NCBI RefSeq assembly: GCF_000382185.1
Contig: NZ_KB907784.1
Location: 1,761,633 to 1,825,632, forward strand
Direction of reading: 5' to 3'
DNA from: Bordetella sp. FB-8
GTDB lineage: Bacteria > Pseudomonadota > Gammaproteobacteria > Burkholderiales > Burkholderiaceae_B
Length of the DNA stretch: 64,000 nucleotides
The notes beneath the pieces are model-generated. The model made no database searches, had not been told where the DNA came from, and saw nothing but the letters and a program-made list of their open reading frames with translations. Position numbers and translations under genes: made by a program. Within the stretch, counting starts at the first letter, position 1; each line of letters begins with the position of its first letter. Below are positions 43,108 to 51,817 of the stretch, in pieces.

Positions 43108-44193
43108 ATGGCGGCAGAAATGTATGTCTCCCCATGCCAGTTCACACCGTTGCTGCCAGGAGATCAATCGCTCGTTCACTTGATGGAGAAAGCGGTGGCA
43201 GTGGAGACGGCCGCCGCTGCCCTGCTCGGGCCGGTGGCGCCGGCCACGCTGGCAAGCTTGCGGGGACTCACGCGCCAAATGAACTTCTACTACAGCAATC
43301 GGATCGAGGGGCAGGGGACCCATCCTCTGAATATCGCTCGGGCGCTATCGGCGGACTTTTCCGTAGACGCCAAGACCGCACGCCTGCAGTGCGTGGCACT
43401 GGCGCACATTCAGGCCGAACAAGAACTGGAAGGGCCTGCAAGCCGAAGGCGCCTGGAACCCTCTATCGAGCCGCGTGGCCGTCCTGGCGCATGAAACGCT
43501 GTACCGGCATTTCCCCGACGACGATCGCGTCAGCGAGCAGGGAATCTTGGTCGTGCCGGGCCAGCTGCGCCAGGTCGAAGTCGCCGTGGGGCGTCACGTC
43601 CCGCCCCGTTGGATAGCGTGCCGCGATTCCTGCAGGCCTACGATGACGTGTTTGACAAGCCCATGCACCAGGGCATGCGGCTGATATCCGCCGCATGCGC
43701 GCATCACCGCCTGGCGTGCGCGCGGGACAAATACTATGACGCGCTGGGCTATGCCGACTCGCCACGACAAGGCGATCTAGACGGTCGTGGCAACCTGAGC
43801 GAAAAGGCACTCACCGCCTCGGTCGATACCTTTCTGGACGTATGCCTGGACCCGGTTCAAGTCTTGCGCCAATTGATGAACCTGGACGAGATGCGCCGCC
43901 ACATCGAAGGCCTCGTGCATTTCAGGGCCGCCGATAAATCCAGCGGGCTGCGCGCAGAAGCCATCGTGCCACTGCACTAGCTGTTCCTGCGCGGCGAGAT
44001 GCCGCGCGGCGAATTCGCGCAGTCGACAGGCCTGGGCGAGCGCACTGCGCGCAACCTAATTGCTGCATGACTCAAGCAAGGGATTGTGGCCAGCTCCGGC
44101 CCCTATGCACCCCTGCGTTCCGGCTTTCCACTAGATGCCTTGATGTTCTTGCTGCCAGGGCTTTATCCCGAAGCGGCTACGCCTGTCGTGTGA
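43108..44193 (+). pseudogene. Fic/DOC-family protein pseudogene
   Basis: The Fic N-terminal region is readable (MNFYYSNRIEGQGTHPLNIA, then AKTARLQCVALAHI). The gene then shifts frame near 43420-43490 (AVLAHETLYRHFPDDDRVSE) and again near 43600 (LQAYDDVFDKPMHQGMRLIS). The catalytic HPFxDGNGR motif should follow HHRL, but the sequence jumps straight to ARDKYYDAL, so that core is deleted. An in-frame stop at 43978 separates the last part (GEFAQSTGLGERTARNLIAA). The intact protein would AMPylate target proteins; this copy cannot. Confidence 0.72.
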
Positions 44194-44251
44194 AGGAAGA
44201 GACACGGCGGAAGTGACGACCGATATCTTGCATCTCGGCAGCATTGCACAT

Positions 44252-44293
44252 AGAATACATACATGTCCAGTTAACTGGACATGTATGTATTCT
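44252..44293. promoter_or_regulatory. Perfect 42-nt palindrome upstream of yefM-yoeB
   Basis: Two exact 21-base arms meet at the centre of GTCCAGTTAACTGGAC; each arm contains ACATGT and ends in AGAATAC/GTATTCT. It lies 95 bases before the yefM start. There is no T-run, so it is not a standard terminator. YefM-YoeB complexes bind palindromes with a TGTACA core upstream of their operon; the ACATGT pair here may be the equivalent, though the distance is long. Confidence 0.6.
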
Positions 44294-44387
44294 CAACTAT
44301 GGTTTTAGATTCCCTGCCTAGAAGTGTGACATAGGGGCGCACTTACTCATTGGATCTCAAGCCGCTTTTCAACGGACAAGACATGAC

Positions 44388-44675
44388 ATGCGTATCGTTA
44401 ATTACACAGACGCCCGGAACGGCCTGAAGGCTGTTCTGGACCAAGTGATTGACGACGCTGATGTGACGGTTATTACCCGTCGAGATGCTCCAGATGCAGT
44501 CGTTATGTCGAAAGAACACTACGACGGCATCATTGAGACGCTGTATCTCCTGCGCTCACCCAAAAATGCCGAAAGGCTGATGAAGGCGGTTGCAGATGTC
44601 CGCGCCGGCAATCTACAAGTCCACGGGATCATCAACAAGGATGACCCTTTAAATGAAGAAACCGGAGAAAGATAG
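44388..44675 (+). CDS. yefM: YefM-like antitoxin (Phd/YefM family)
   Basis: 95 residues. The N-terminal Phd/YefM fold is clear (MRIVNYTDARNGLKAVLDQV, DADVTVITRRDAPDAVVMSKEHYDGIIET), and the C-terminal toxin-binding part ends NKDDPLNEETGER. It represses its own operon and wraps the YoeB toxin. It overlaps the toxin gene by 23 bases, the standard layout. It is a chromosomal module just beyond the degraded island. Confidence 0.92.
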   Translation: MRIVNYTDARNGLKAVLDQVIDDADVTVITRRDAPDAVVMSKEHYDGIIETLYLLRSPKNAERLMKAVADVRAGNLQVHGIINKDDPLNEETGER

Positions 44676-44928
44676 GAAAATCGCTTTCACGCCAGGCGCT
44701 TGGGAAGACTACGAATTTTGGGCTAAACAGGATGTCAAAATTCTGCGCCGTCTCAACAGAATAATCACCGAAACCCTACGTACGCCATTCGAAGGAGTGG
44801 GCAAACCCGAGCCATTGAAAGGTCAAATGCAAGGGTGTTGGTCCCGGCGGATCGATCAGGAACACCGCCTTATTTATGCAGTAGAGGATGGGCAGTTAAT
44901 TATCCTGCAGTGTAGATACCGTTACTAA
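44653..44928 (+). CDS. yoeB: YoeB-like mRNA interferase toxin
   Basis: 91 residues, matching YoeB along its length: IAFTPGAWEDYEFWAKQD, ILRRLNRIITETLRTPFEGV, PEPLKGQMQGCWSRRIDQEHRLIYAV, ending LQCRYRY. The usual C-terminal catalytic His-Tyr pair reads Arg-Tyr here (RYRY instead of RYHY), a change that might weaken the RNase. It acts on ribosome-bound mRNA and is neutralised by YefM. Confidence 0.9.
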   Translation: MKKPEKDRKIAFTPGAWEDYEFWAKQDVKILRRLNRIITETLRTPFEGVGKPEPLKGQMQGCWSRRIDQEHRLIYAVEDGQLIILQCRYRY

Positions 44929-44940
44929 AATAGGACCATT

Positions 44941-44966
44941 AAAGCCCTTCTCTAAAGGGCTTTTTT
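44941..44966 (+). terminator. Intrinsic terminator after yoeB
   Basis: A 9-bp stem AAAGCCCTT/AAGGGCTTT with a 5-base loop, followed by a run of T residues, 12 bases after the yoeB stop. Confidence 0.88.
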
Positions 44967-45135
44967 ATAGCGCTCAGCGTAGCGTGTGATCTGTCGGAGA
45001 CATCAGGCCGGTCTCTCCGAGAGCGCCAGTCGCGTCATAAAACAGCGCATCAGTCTGGCGGCCGAGGATTTGTGTCGTAAAGTGATGCTTCCCTTATAAT
45101 CAGACATTCCAGGATATTCGGCCGGCTACGCAATC

Positions 45136-46083
45136 ATGCATCGAATCGGATTCTTCGTTTGCCATGGCTACGACGCTCTTGATCTTGCCGGGCCGCTTTC
45201 GACTTTCAACCAGGCGGCCATTGCCGCTGGTCATACCCCCTACGATCTGCAGGTGATCTCTCAGGCGGGCGGGTTGGTTCGCAGCAATGCCGGGCTTGCG
45301 ATCGAGACGAAGCCGCTCGGGCGGCGCAGCTTTGATACCGTCATTTTCGTGGGGGGTGATATCGAGCCGATGCAGACATCGGAAAACGTGGCTGCCGCCA
45401 GGAAACTGGGCAACAGAGCCGAGCGGGTGGCAAGCGTATGCACGGGCGCATTTTTGCTTGCGGAAACGGCCGTGCTGGACAATCGGAGAGCGACAACCCA
45501 CTGGCGATATATCGCTCAATTGCAGTCACGCTTTCCTCTCGTCAGAGTCGAGGGTGACAGTATCTATATCGCAGACGGTCGAATCTGGACCTCGGCGGGC
45601 ATCGCTTCGGGAATAGACTTGGCGCTGGCGATGATAGAAAAAGACATGGGCGCAGAAATCGCGCGCGCTGTCTCCAGGCTTTTGGTCGTGGCGTATCGCC
45701 GACCAGGAGGCCAGTCTCAATTTTCCGCCATGTCCCAAATGGAACCGGAGTCGGATCGCATCCGCGTCGCCCTGAACTTTGCCAGGGAACATTTGGCGGA
45801 AGCGCTTCCTGTCGAGCGACTCGCAGAGGCGGCAAGATTGAGTCCGCGGCAATTCGGACGCGCGTTTCGCCGGGAGACTGGTGAAACGCCTGCCAAGGCA
45901 GTCGAGCGCTTGCGCGTCGAAGCGGCGCGGCTGCGCTTGCAGGACGGTAGCGAACCGATCGAACAGATTGCCCTGGCTGTGGGGTTCACCGATCCGGAGA
46001 GAATGCGAAGGGCTTTTGTCAAACTGCATGGACATCCTCCGCAATCGATCCGGCGCGAGAGCCGCTTCTTCGGCAGGCGCTAA
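45136..46083 (+). CDS. GlxA-family AraC-type regulator with DJ-1/PfpI domain
   Basis: 315 residues. The N-terminal two-thirds is a class I glutamine amidotransferase-like/DJ-1 domain (IGFFVCHGYDALDLAGPL; nucleophile-elbow cysteine in ASVCTGAFLLAE). The last 100 residues are a double helix-turn-helix AraC domain (LAEAARLSPRQFGRAFRRET and IALAVGFTDPERMRRAFVKL). Such regulators control amino-acid, carnitine or isonitrile metabolism. It is divergent from the two DJ-1-type genes to its right, its likely targets. Confidence 0.9.
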   Translation: MHRIGFFVCHGYDALDLAGPLSTFNQAAIAAGHTPYDLQVISQAGGLVRSNAGLAIETKPLGRRSFDTVIFVGGDIEPMQTSENVAAARKLGNRAERVASVCTGAFLLAETAVLDNRRATTHWRYIAQLQSRFPLVRVEGDSIYIADGRIWTSAGIASGIDLALAMIEKDMGAEIARAVSRLLVVAYRRPGGQSQFSAMSQMEPESDRIRVALNFAREHLAEALPVERLAEAARLSPRQFGRAFRRETGETPAKAVERLRVEAARLRLQDGSEPIEQIALAVGFTDPERMRRAFVKLHGHPPQSIRRESRFFGRR

Positions 46084-46166
46084 TTGATCGACGAACTGCT
46101 CCTGCCGGCGCCGACGACAGAGGCGCGCCGGCAAGAAGCACTGCGGGCATCAAGCCAACGGCGTCG

Positions 46167-46913
46167 TTACACAGAATCCAGAACGCGTTTCGCGTATCTG
46201 CGGGCGCTGGCAAAGCGCCGTTCAGTGATTTCGAACGCTCGCCCACGGACGTTTTTCAGAACATCGACGGATGCCTTTGCGGGAGATCCCGAATCGAAAG
46301 GCGGCTGCGGCTCGTAGGCCATGTAGAGTTGCAACTCTTTGGCCACCTGGTCTCCACGAAGCAGTGCGGCCAGAATGAGCGAGCCGTCGATGCCCGATGT
46401 GACGCCTCCTGCGCTGATGTAGCCACCATCGATGACGACACGGTCATGGCAGGGGATGGCGCCATATAGCGGCAGTATTTCCATCGCCGTCCAGTGAGTC
46501 GTTGCCTTTCGGCCGCGCAGCAACCCGGCGGCGCCGCAGATCAGGGCACCCGTACACACCGAGTACACATACAAGGCGTGCCTGGCTTGCGCACGTATGA
46601 AAGATAGAACCGCTTCGTCGGCCGCAACGTCTTCTTGGCCATACCCGCCCGGAACGAGCAGCACATCGAGTCCAGGCGCCTCTTCCAGCGATGTGTCGGG
46701 GACCAATTGCATGCCTCGCATATCCCGCACAATGCATTTGTCTTTCCACAGCGTGTGGAAGGTCGAGTTGGGAATGCGCGACAGCGCCTCGAAAGGGCCG
46801 GTGAAATCACATTGATCCATATCCGGGAAGATCAGGCCGCCAATCCTCAAGTGCTTGTCTCGAGCAATCGCCGGCCCATCATTTTTCATCATTTCACCGC
46901 CTCGAATGCTCAT
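46167..46913 (-). CDS. DJ-1/PfpI-family protein (isonitrile hydratase-like)
   Basis: About 248 residues of the DJ-1/PfpI superfamily: LIFPDMDQCDFTGPFEAL at the start, the nucleophile elbow YVYSVCTGALICGAAGLL, GRKATTHW, and a late SAGGVTSGIDGSL segment. This layout is close to isonitrile hydratase InhA and to glutamine amidotransferase-like proteins. The start at 46913 overlaps the stop of the NTF2-like gene (ATGA). Function beyond the family is unknown. Confidence 0.82.
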   Translation of the reverse strand: MSIRGGEMMKNDGPAIARDKHLRIGGLIFPDMDQCDFTGPFEALSRIPNSTFHTLWKDKCIVRDMRGMQLVPDTSLEEAPGLDVLLVPGGYGQEDVAADEAVLSFIRAQARHALYVYSVCTGALICGAAGLLRGRKATTHWTAMEILPLYGAIPCHDRVVIDGGYISAGGVTSGIDGSLILAALLRGDQVAKELQLYMAYEPQPPFDSGSPAKASVDVLKNVRGRAFEITERRFASARRYAKRVLDSV

Positions 46914-47374
46914 GGCGCGTAGCTGCTCCACATGTCGCGATGCAGCTTCCAGACACCGCCCTGCTTCAAGAAGATGAGTGTTTGCTTGGCATGGATCTGG
47001 AGCTTTCCATCATGATCGCGAACGTCGGCGTCCGAGACTTCAGTCACCGCCTGATTGTCGCCGTAGAACTCGTCATTGCTGAAAGATACCGAGCCCGGCC
47101 GGGATCCAGCGTAGGCCTTGGCGAAGTACGCGGTAATCGCGGCGCGTCCCGTGACCCTGTCGCCTCCGGGCGGCAAGAGCGCACCGTTTTTTGTATAGAG
47201 ATGGCCTATCGCGGCGTAGTCTCCCCGCCCAAAGGCGTTCGCCCATCGCGCATTCTGGGCCTTGATGGCCGCCTCGGTTTGACGTGTCGGGCCGTTTGCC
47301 AATGCCGGCACGGCAAACACGAAAGGAGAAAGGCCAACTGCAAGGGCGGCGGCAAATAAACGAATCGATCGCAC
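46910..47374 (-). CDS. SgcJ/EcaC-like NTF2-fold protein, exported
   Basis: About 154 residues. An N-terminal signal peptide (IRLFAAALAVGLSPFVFAVPALA) is followed by a DUF4440/SnoaL-type domain (AIKAQNARWANAFGRGDYAAIGHLYTKNGALLPPG, VTGRAAITAYFAKAY). These small alpha/beta barrels bind or isomerise small molecules; the substrate is unknown. I take the GTG at 47374 because AGGAAA lies just before it; a TTG six codons upstream is the alternative. Confidence 0.75.
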   Translation of the reverse strand: MRSIRLFAAALAVGLSPFVFAVPALANGPTRQTEAAIKAQNARWANAFGRGDYAAIGHLYTKNGALLPPGGDRVTGRAAITAYFAKAYAGSRPGSVSFSNDEFYGDNQAVTEVSDADVRDHDGKLQIHAKQTLIFLKQGGVWKLHRDMWSSYAP

Positions 47375-47502
47375 TTTTTGATTTCCTGTCAAAGGATCTG
47401 GTGAAAGAGGGCCATCAGGCTGGGGCGGATGGCTCAGGCAATGCAGATGGCGGCCTCATCGCAAGCCGCCGACCTTCTTATGAGCATTGCCTGGGGATGA
47501 TT

Positions 47503-48360
47503 TCAGTGAAGGCCCGGAATCAAGGCCAGGCCTTTCGATGCGCCGGGCAGTCTTTTGTCGACCATGGCGAGGATTTCCGGCGGCGCATCGCTGGGATCGC
47601 CGCAATGGAAGGGGGGCGCCGGGTCATAGGCGATCAGCAGCTGCGTAAATTCAGCCGCCTTGCGGCCGCGCAGTTTTTCTGCAACGCGTAGTGCGAAGTC
47701 GATGCCGGCAGTTACGCCTCCTCCGCTCATGAATCGTCCGTTGTCATCTTCCACGAAGCGCTCCGCCACAGGGATCGCGCCATATTTGGGCAGCTCGTTA
47801 AGGAAAGCCCAATGGCATCCGCTGCGCTTGCCCTTGAGCACGCCCGTTGCGGCAAGCACGAGCGAACCGTTGCAGACCGAGGTCACATACTTGGCGCCCT
47901 CGGCCAGACGACGGATCTGCGCCTGATACGCCGGTCCCATCGGTGCGGTCAGGTTGGATCCGCCGGGAACCAGGATCAAGTCGGTTTTCTCGATATCGGC
48001 CAATCTTTCGGTATTCCCGTAGACGACCCCGAATTCGAGGGTCACGTGGCCGCCATCGAGACTCGCGTAGCGAACCTTGGTATTAGGCAGCCGGTGGAAA
48101 ATCTCGCTGGGCCCGGCGAAATCAAGAAGTGTTCCTCCGTCGTAGGTCACGATCAGGATATTGAGCGGCTCATCTTGAGCGAGGCTGCCTGCCTTGCTTG
48201 CGGTCTGCGCAAAGACAGGCGTGGTGTGGCCGAGCAACGCTGCACCGCCCGCGACGGCGGCGAGAGCCGCGACGCCGCCCAGCTTGAGCGCATCGCGGCG
48301 TGAATGGCCTGCTCCGGTGAGTTGCTCGTAAGCGTTGTCATTTTTGTGATGCTCGATCAA
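47503..48360 (-). CDS. DJ-1/PfpI-family protein with Tat signal
   Basis: About 285 residues. The N-terminus has a twin-arginine motif (SRRDALKLGG) and a hydrophobic stretch ending in VFAQTA, so export by the Tat system is likely. The DJ-1/PfpI domain follows (ILIVTYDGGTLLDFAGPSEIF, nucleophile elbow VTSVCNGSLVLAATGVL). The TTG at 48360 is preceded by AAGGAGAA and is preferred; the frame extends to an ATG at 48480. This second DJ-1 protein suggests a periplasmic partner for the cytosolic one. Confidence 0.78.
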   Translation of the reverse strand: MIEHHKNDNAYEQLTGAGHSRRDALKLGGVAALAAVAGGAALLGHTTPVFAQTASKAGSLAQDEPLNILIVTYDGGTLLDFAGPSEIFHRLPNTKVRYASLDGGHVTLEFGVVYGNTERLADIEKTDLILVPGGSNLTAPMGPAYQAQIRRLAEGAKYVTSVCNGSLVLAATGVLKGKRSGCHWAFLNELPKYGAIPVAERFVEDDNGRFMSGGGVTAGIDFALRVAEKLRGRKAAEFTQLLIAYDPAPPFHCGDPSDAPPEILAMVDKRLPGASKGLALIPGLH

Positions 48361-48508
48361 GATAATTTCTCCTTGCACTGAGGCCCTTCTGTAAGCGCAG
48401 TCAGGTCGGGCCGGATTAAAGGTCCACCAGGGCGGAAAGCCTGTTGGTTGTTTTGGAGTCTGGATAGGCCTCGATGGCATTCAAAGGCCGACATCGGGCA
48501 CCGCATGC

Positions 48509-49255
48509 CTAAAGCTGCGAGGCTCCGCCATCGACGACCATTTCGGTACCGATGACATAAGCCGATTCGTCGCTGGCGAGATAAAGCGCCGCGTAGGCGA
48601 CGTCCTCTGCCTTGCCCATGTGGCCGGCCGGAATGGTTTTCGCCATTGCCTGCTTGCGCTCGCGGACAACCTCGTTGGACAACCCCCACTTGCTTAGCAG
48701 GGGGGTATCCATTGCGCCCGGGGCGATGGCATTGAAGCGGATCTTCCGGTCGAGAAACTCGTAGGACCAGCTGCGGGCAAGCGAGCGCACGGCTGCCTTT
48801 GCGGCAGCGGTCAACGAAATCCCGTGCTTGCCGGTTTGATCCACGAACGATGTATTGAGAATGACCGAGGCGCCTTCCCGCAAGTCGGCCAGCACCGCCT
48901 GAAGCGTGAACACCACGCCCTTGACGTTGATGTCCATGATCTCGCTATAGAGTTCGTCGTCGATTTCGTTGAGCGCGGAGGGAAAAGCCCAGCCGGCGTT
49001 GGCGAACACGACATCCAGGCCGCCGAACTTCTCTTTTATCGTTGCGGCAATCGCCCGCATGTCGCTGATCGAGCGCACGTCGCCCTTGAGGACGAGCGCA
49101 TTCTCGCCAAGCTCGGATTTCACACGCTCAAACACGGCTTCGTCGCGGCCAGTTACCGCCACCCGGGCGCCTTGCGCGATGAAGAGCTTGGCAGTGGCAA
49201 GGCCTATGCCGCTCGTGCCGCCCGTGATCAAAGCTGCCTTGTTCTTAAGTCTCAT
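48509..49255 (-). CDS. Short-chain dehydrogenase/reductase with altered active site
   Basis: 248 residues of the classical SDR fold: NAD(P) motif ITGGTSGIGLATAKLF, NAG motif VFANAGWAFP, catalytic-serine region VILNTSFVDQTG and the PG motif NAIAPGAMDTPL. The YxxxK motif should follow, but the sequence reads GISLTAAAKAAV, so the catalytic Tyr is Thr while the Lys is kept. The codons there are ordinary, so this looks like a real substitution. It may be inactive or use another mechanism. It lies upstream of the DJ-1 cluster on the same strand. Confidence 0.85.
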   Translation of the reverse strand: MRLKNKAALITGGTSGIGLATAKLFIAQGARVAVTGRDEAVFERVKSELGENALVLKGDVRSISDMRAIAATIKEKFGGLDVVFANAGWAFPSALNEIDDELYSEIMDINVKGVVFTLQAVLADLREGASVILNTSFVDQTGKHGISLTAAAKAAVRSLARSWSYEFLDRKIRFNAIAPGAMDTPLLSKWGLSNEVVRERKQAMAKTIPAGHMGKAEDVAYAALYLASDESAYVIGTEMVVDGGASQL

Positions 49256-49955
49256 ATCTACATTCCTTGTTTTGCTTCACCGTTGATCGAGTCACGATTC
49301 AAGTGCGGCCGCATTTGACTCAAGCTGACTTCGCCGACGAATTATCGAGCAGGCAAGAAATGACTTAAAGGACGTATAACCCTTAAAAAAAGCCATGCGT
49401 CCCAAGACGACAAACGGCGTGTGTCCGGCGCTCACGACTAGCTGCGCCTGCCTGTCGCCTCGGCGCGCAGGCATCCTGTATATCGGTTTCATATCGGACG
49501 CATGGATACGCATGCCCTCGGCGGCAAGAGGGCGGCACGCCTGTCCGCCGATCCGGTGGCGGCGTTGCGTGAGGGTTGGGACGATTCCGTCCGCTTTGCG
49601 GCGATTCGTCCCCGGCTCGATTCGGTGATCCCAAGCCGCGTGCTCGGCAATGCGCCAATTCCCGCAGCCGGGCAGGTCTTCGCGCGGCTGATCAAGCGGA
49701 TCGCGGCTGTCGCCTACGAAGGACGGCCCGTTCTCGCTGTCGAGTCTGCAGTCAGAGTTCCTGTCACGGGCGGTTCCGGTCTATCCGACGGGCAATTGAA
49801 CAAAAAACTGATAAGGATCTGAATGCGATGTCATCGCATGCCATGGCGATCTGGGCAAGAAGCTAAGGCTGATCTAAGTCGGCATCGTTAGGATCAGGCT
49901 GATCGGCATTGTGTCGATTGCCTGCAAGCTTCATGGCAACTCAAAGGAGAAATCC
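49256..49955. other. Intergenic region, no recognised gene
   Basis: About 700 bases between the SDR gene and the small Ser-rich gene. A rightward frame of 106 codons (49502-49822, starting MDTHALGGKRAARLSADP) and leftward frames of 70-90 codons exist, but none shows family features or a good ribosome binding site. The last 100 bases contain a CTGAT-rich stretch (around 49870-49905). Confidence 0.4.
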
Positions 49956-50159
49956 ATGTCCATCTCAGCCTTGTCCTCCATGGCCCATAACCCTGCGTAC
50001 TTTGCGCAAACATCGGCCGCCTCGTCGCGACCCGCCGCCCGCAGCACCGACTCGGACGGCGATTCGGACGGCAGCAAGCCCGGCACCACCGATCAGGCGC
50101 AGCGCGGCGTTACGGCGACCAGCGGCTCGGTCGGCACCGTCGTCAACACGACGGCGTGA
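49956..50159 (+). CDS. Small Ser/Thr/Asp-rich protein, 67 residues
   Basis: It starts MSISALSSMAHNPAYFAQTS and then has low-complexity acidic and Ser/Thr/Gly segments (SDGDSDGSKPGTTDQAQRGV). A strong AAAGGAGAA sits just before the ATG, which supports translation. No signal peptide or membrane helix. It is probably unstructured; function unknown. Confidence 0.55.
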   Translation: MSISALSSMAHNPAYFAQTSAASSRPAARSTDSDGDSDGSKPGTTDQAQRGVTATSGSVGTVVNTTA

Positions 50160-50216
50160 TCGCGTCCCGGCCGTGACGGCAGTCATGGCCGGGTCTATGC
50201 TTCTGGCCGCAGCAGG

Positions 50217-51071
50217 TCAGGCTCCGACGCCGTCGAAGTCGCTCGCGTCGTGGCGTTCGCGAACCTGTTCCGACGCGTCGCCGCGTACGCGGTTCACCAT
50301 GCGGCCGCGCCGCACGGCAGGCCTTGCGAGAATCGTGTCGGCCCAACGTTGCACGTTCTTGTAGTCCTGTACCGACAGGAATTCGGCGGCATCGTACTGC
50401 CATCCCTTGAGCAGTCCGCCATACCAGGGAAACACCGCAATGTCGGCGACGGTGTACGCCTCGCCGGCCAGGTATTCGCTCTGGGCCAAGCGCTGGTCCA
50501 GCACGTCGAGCTGGCGCTTGACCTCCATGGCGAAGCGGTCGATGGCGTATTCGATCTTGGTGGGCGCATAGGCATAGAAGTGGCCGAATCCGCCTCCCAG
50601 GTAGGGCGCGCTGCCCATCTGCCAGAACAACCAGTTCAGCGTCTCGGTGCGGCCGGCGATGTCCTGGGGCAGGAAGGCGCCGAACTTCTCCGCCAGGTAC
50701 AGCAGGATCGATCCCGATTCGAACACGCGTATCGGCTCGGGTCCGCTGCGGTCCAGCAGCGCCGGGATCTTCGAGTTCGGGTTGACCGCCACGAAGCCGC
50801 TGCCGAACTGGTCGCCGTCGCCGATATTGATCAGCCAGGCGTCGTACTCGGCGCCGGGGCGGCCCAGGGCCAGTAGCTCTTCCAGCATGATGGTGACCTT
50901 CACGCCGTTGGGTGTGCCCAGCGAATAAAGCTGCAGCGGATGCCGGCCCACCGGCAGATCCTTGTCGTGCGTGGGGCCGGCAATCGGCCGGTTGATGCTG
51001 GCGAAGTGGCCGCCGCTAGGCTTGGCCCAGGTCCAGACTGTCGGGGGGACGTAATCGGTGGAATCGGTCAT
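50217..51071 (-). CDS. yghU: Glutathione-dependent disulfide-bond oxidoreductase (YghU-like)
   Basis: 284 residues, close to the 288 of E. coli YghU. It starts MTDSTDYVPPTVWTWAKPSG; the segments ASINRPIAGPTHDKDLPVGR and LYSLGTPNGVKVTIMLEELLA are characteristic of this GST branch, which reduces disulfides with glutathione. An in-frame extension reaches further upstream, but the start at 51071 matches the family. It is the second of three leftward genes with a GST and a peroxiredoxin-like protein. Confidence 0.85.
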   Translation of the reverse strand: MTDSTDYVPPTVWTWAKPSGGHFASINRPIAGPTHDKDLPVGRHPLQLYSLGTPNGVKVTIMLEELLALGRPGAEYDAWLINIGDGDQFGSGFVAVNPNSKIPALLDRSGPEPIRVFESGSILLYLAEKFGAFLPQDIAGRTETLNWLFWQMGSAPYLGGGFGHFYAYAPTKIEYAIDRFAMEVKRQLDVLDQRLAQSEYLAGEAYTVADIAVFPWYGGLLKGWQYDAAEFLSVQDYKNVQRWADTILARPAVRRGRMVNRVRGDASEQVRERHDASDFDGVGA

Positions 51072-51100
51072 GCTCGTCTCTGCAGTCGTTCGAGGCCGGC

Positions 51101-51805
51101 TTACGCGGCCGGAGGATAGTTGGACGGAAAGAGCGCGCGCTTGGTCTCTTCGTCGTTGACTTTCTTGAATTCGTGGTTCTTGCCGACCTCGCGCGCGCGG
51201 GCGGCTGCGGGCCTGGCCTCGACCGTCTCGAAAAGGCGCTTGAGATTGGGATACGGGCCCAGCGGATCTTCGGCGCCTTTGCGCACGCGCGAAGCCCGGT
51301 CGAGCCAACCCCAGGCCGACATGTCGGCGATCGTGTAGGTGTCACCGACGAGGTAGGTCCTGCCTTCCAGATGCGCGTCCAGCACCTGGTAATGACGCTC
51401 GGCCTCGCGCCGATAGCGGTTCACCGCGTAGTCCAGGCCCTCCGGGGCGGCGAACTGAAAGTGCACCGCCTGACCCGAAAATGGTCCGAGTCCTGAGGCC
51501 AGGAACAGCAGCCAGGAGAGCAGTTCGGGACGATCCTGCGGCGCGCCGAGGAATTTGCCGGTCTTTTCGGCGAGATAGAGCAGGATCGCCGTGGAGTCGA
51601 AGACGCGGGCCTGATTGCCGTTCGGCCCCTGGGTATCGACAATGGCTGGCACCTTGCCGTTGGGATTGATCGCGCGAAAGGCCGGCAGGTGCTGCTCGCC
51701 CTTGCTGGTGTCGACAGGGACCAATTCGTACGGCAACTGCGCTTCCTCGAGAAGGAGGGCGACCTTGGCTGGATTGGGCGTGGGATGGAAGTAGAAGCGG
51801 ATCAT
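51101..51805 (-). CDS. Glutathione S-transferase family protein
   Basis: 234 residues. An N-terminal thioredoxin-fold GST domain (MIRFYFHPTPNPAKVALLLEEA, NPNGKVPAIVD, FDSTAILLYLAEKTG) and an all-helical C-terminal domain (YLVGDTYTIADMSAWGWLDR) are evident. The layout resembles YfcG/Ure2-like GSTs, often disulfide reductases. It lies between the YghU-like gene and the peroxiredoxin-like gene, so a thiol/peroxide defence operon is likely. Confidence 0.87.
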   Translation of the reverse strand: MIRFYFHPTPNPAKVALLLEEAQLPYELVPVDTSKGEQHLPAFRAINPNGKVPAIVDTQGPNGNQARVFDSTAILLYLAEKTGKFLGAPQDRPELLSWLLFLASGLGPFSGQAVHFQFAAPEGLDYAVNRYRREAERHYQVLDAHLEGRTYLVGDTYTIADMSAWGWLDRASRVRKGAEDPLGPYPNLKRLFETVEARPAAARAREVGKNHEFKKVNDEETKRALFPSNYPPAA

Positions 51806-51817
51806 GGGGTGAGTCCT

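Noticed and set aside
43108..44193. Intact Fic protein with sequencing errors
   Set aside because: Besides two frame changes and a stop, the HPFxDGNGR segment is deleted outright, which point errors cannot explain.
44252..44293. Palindrome as a rho-independent terminator
   Set aside because: No T-run follows on either strand and the only upstream gene is a pseudogene.
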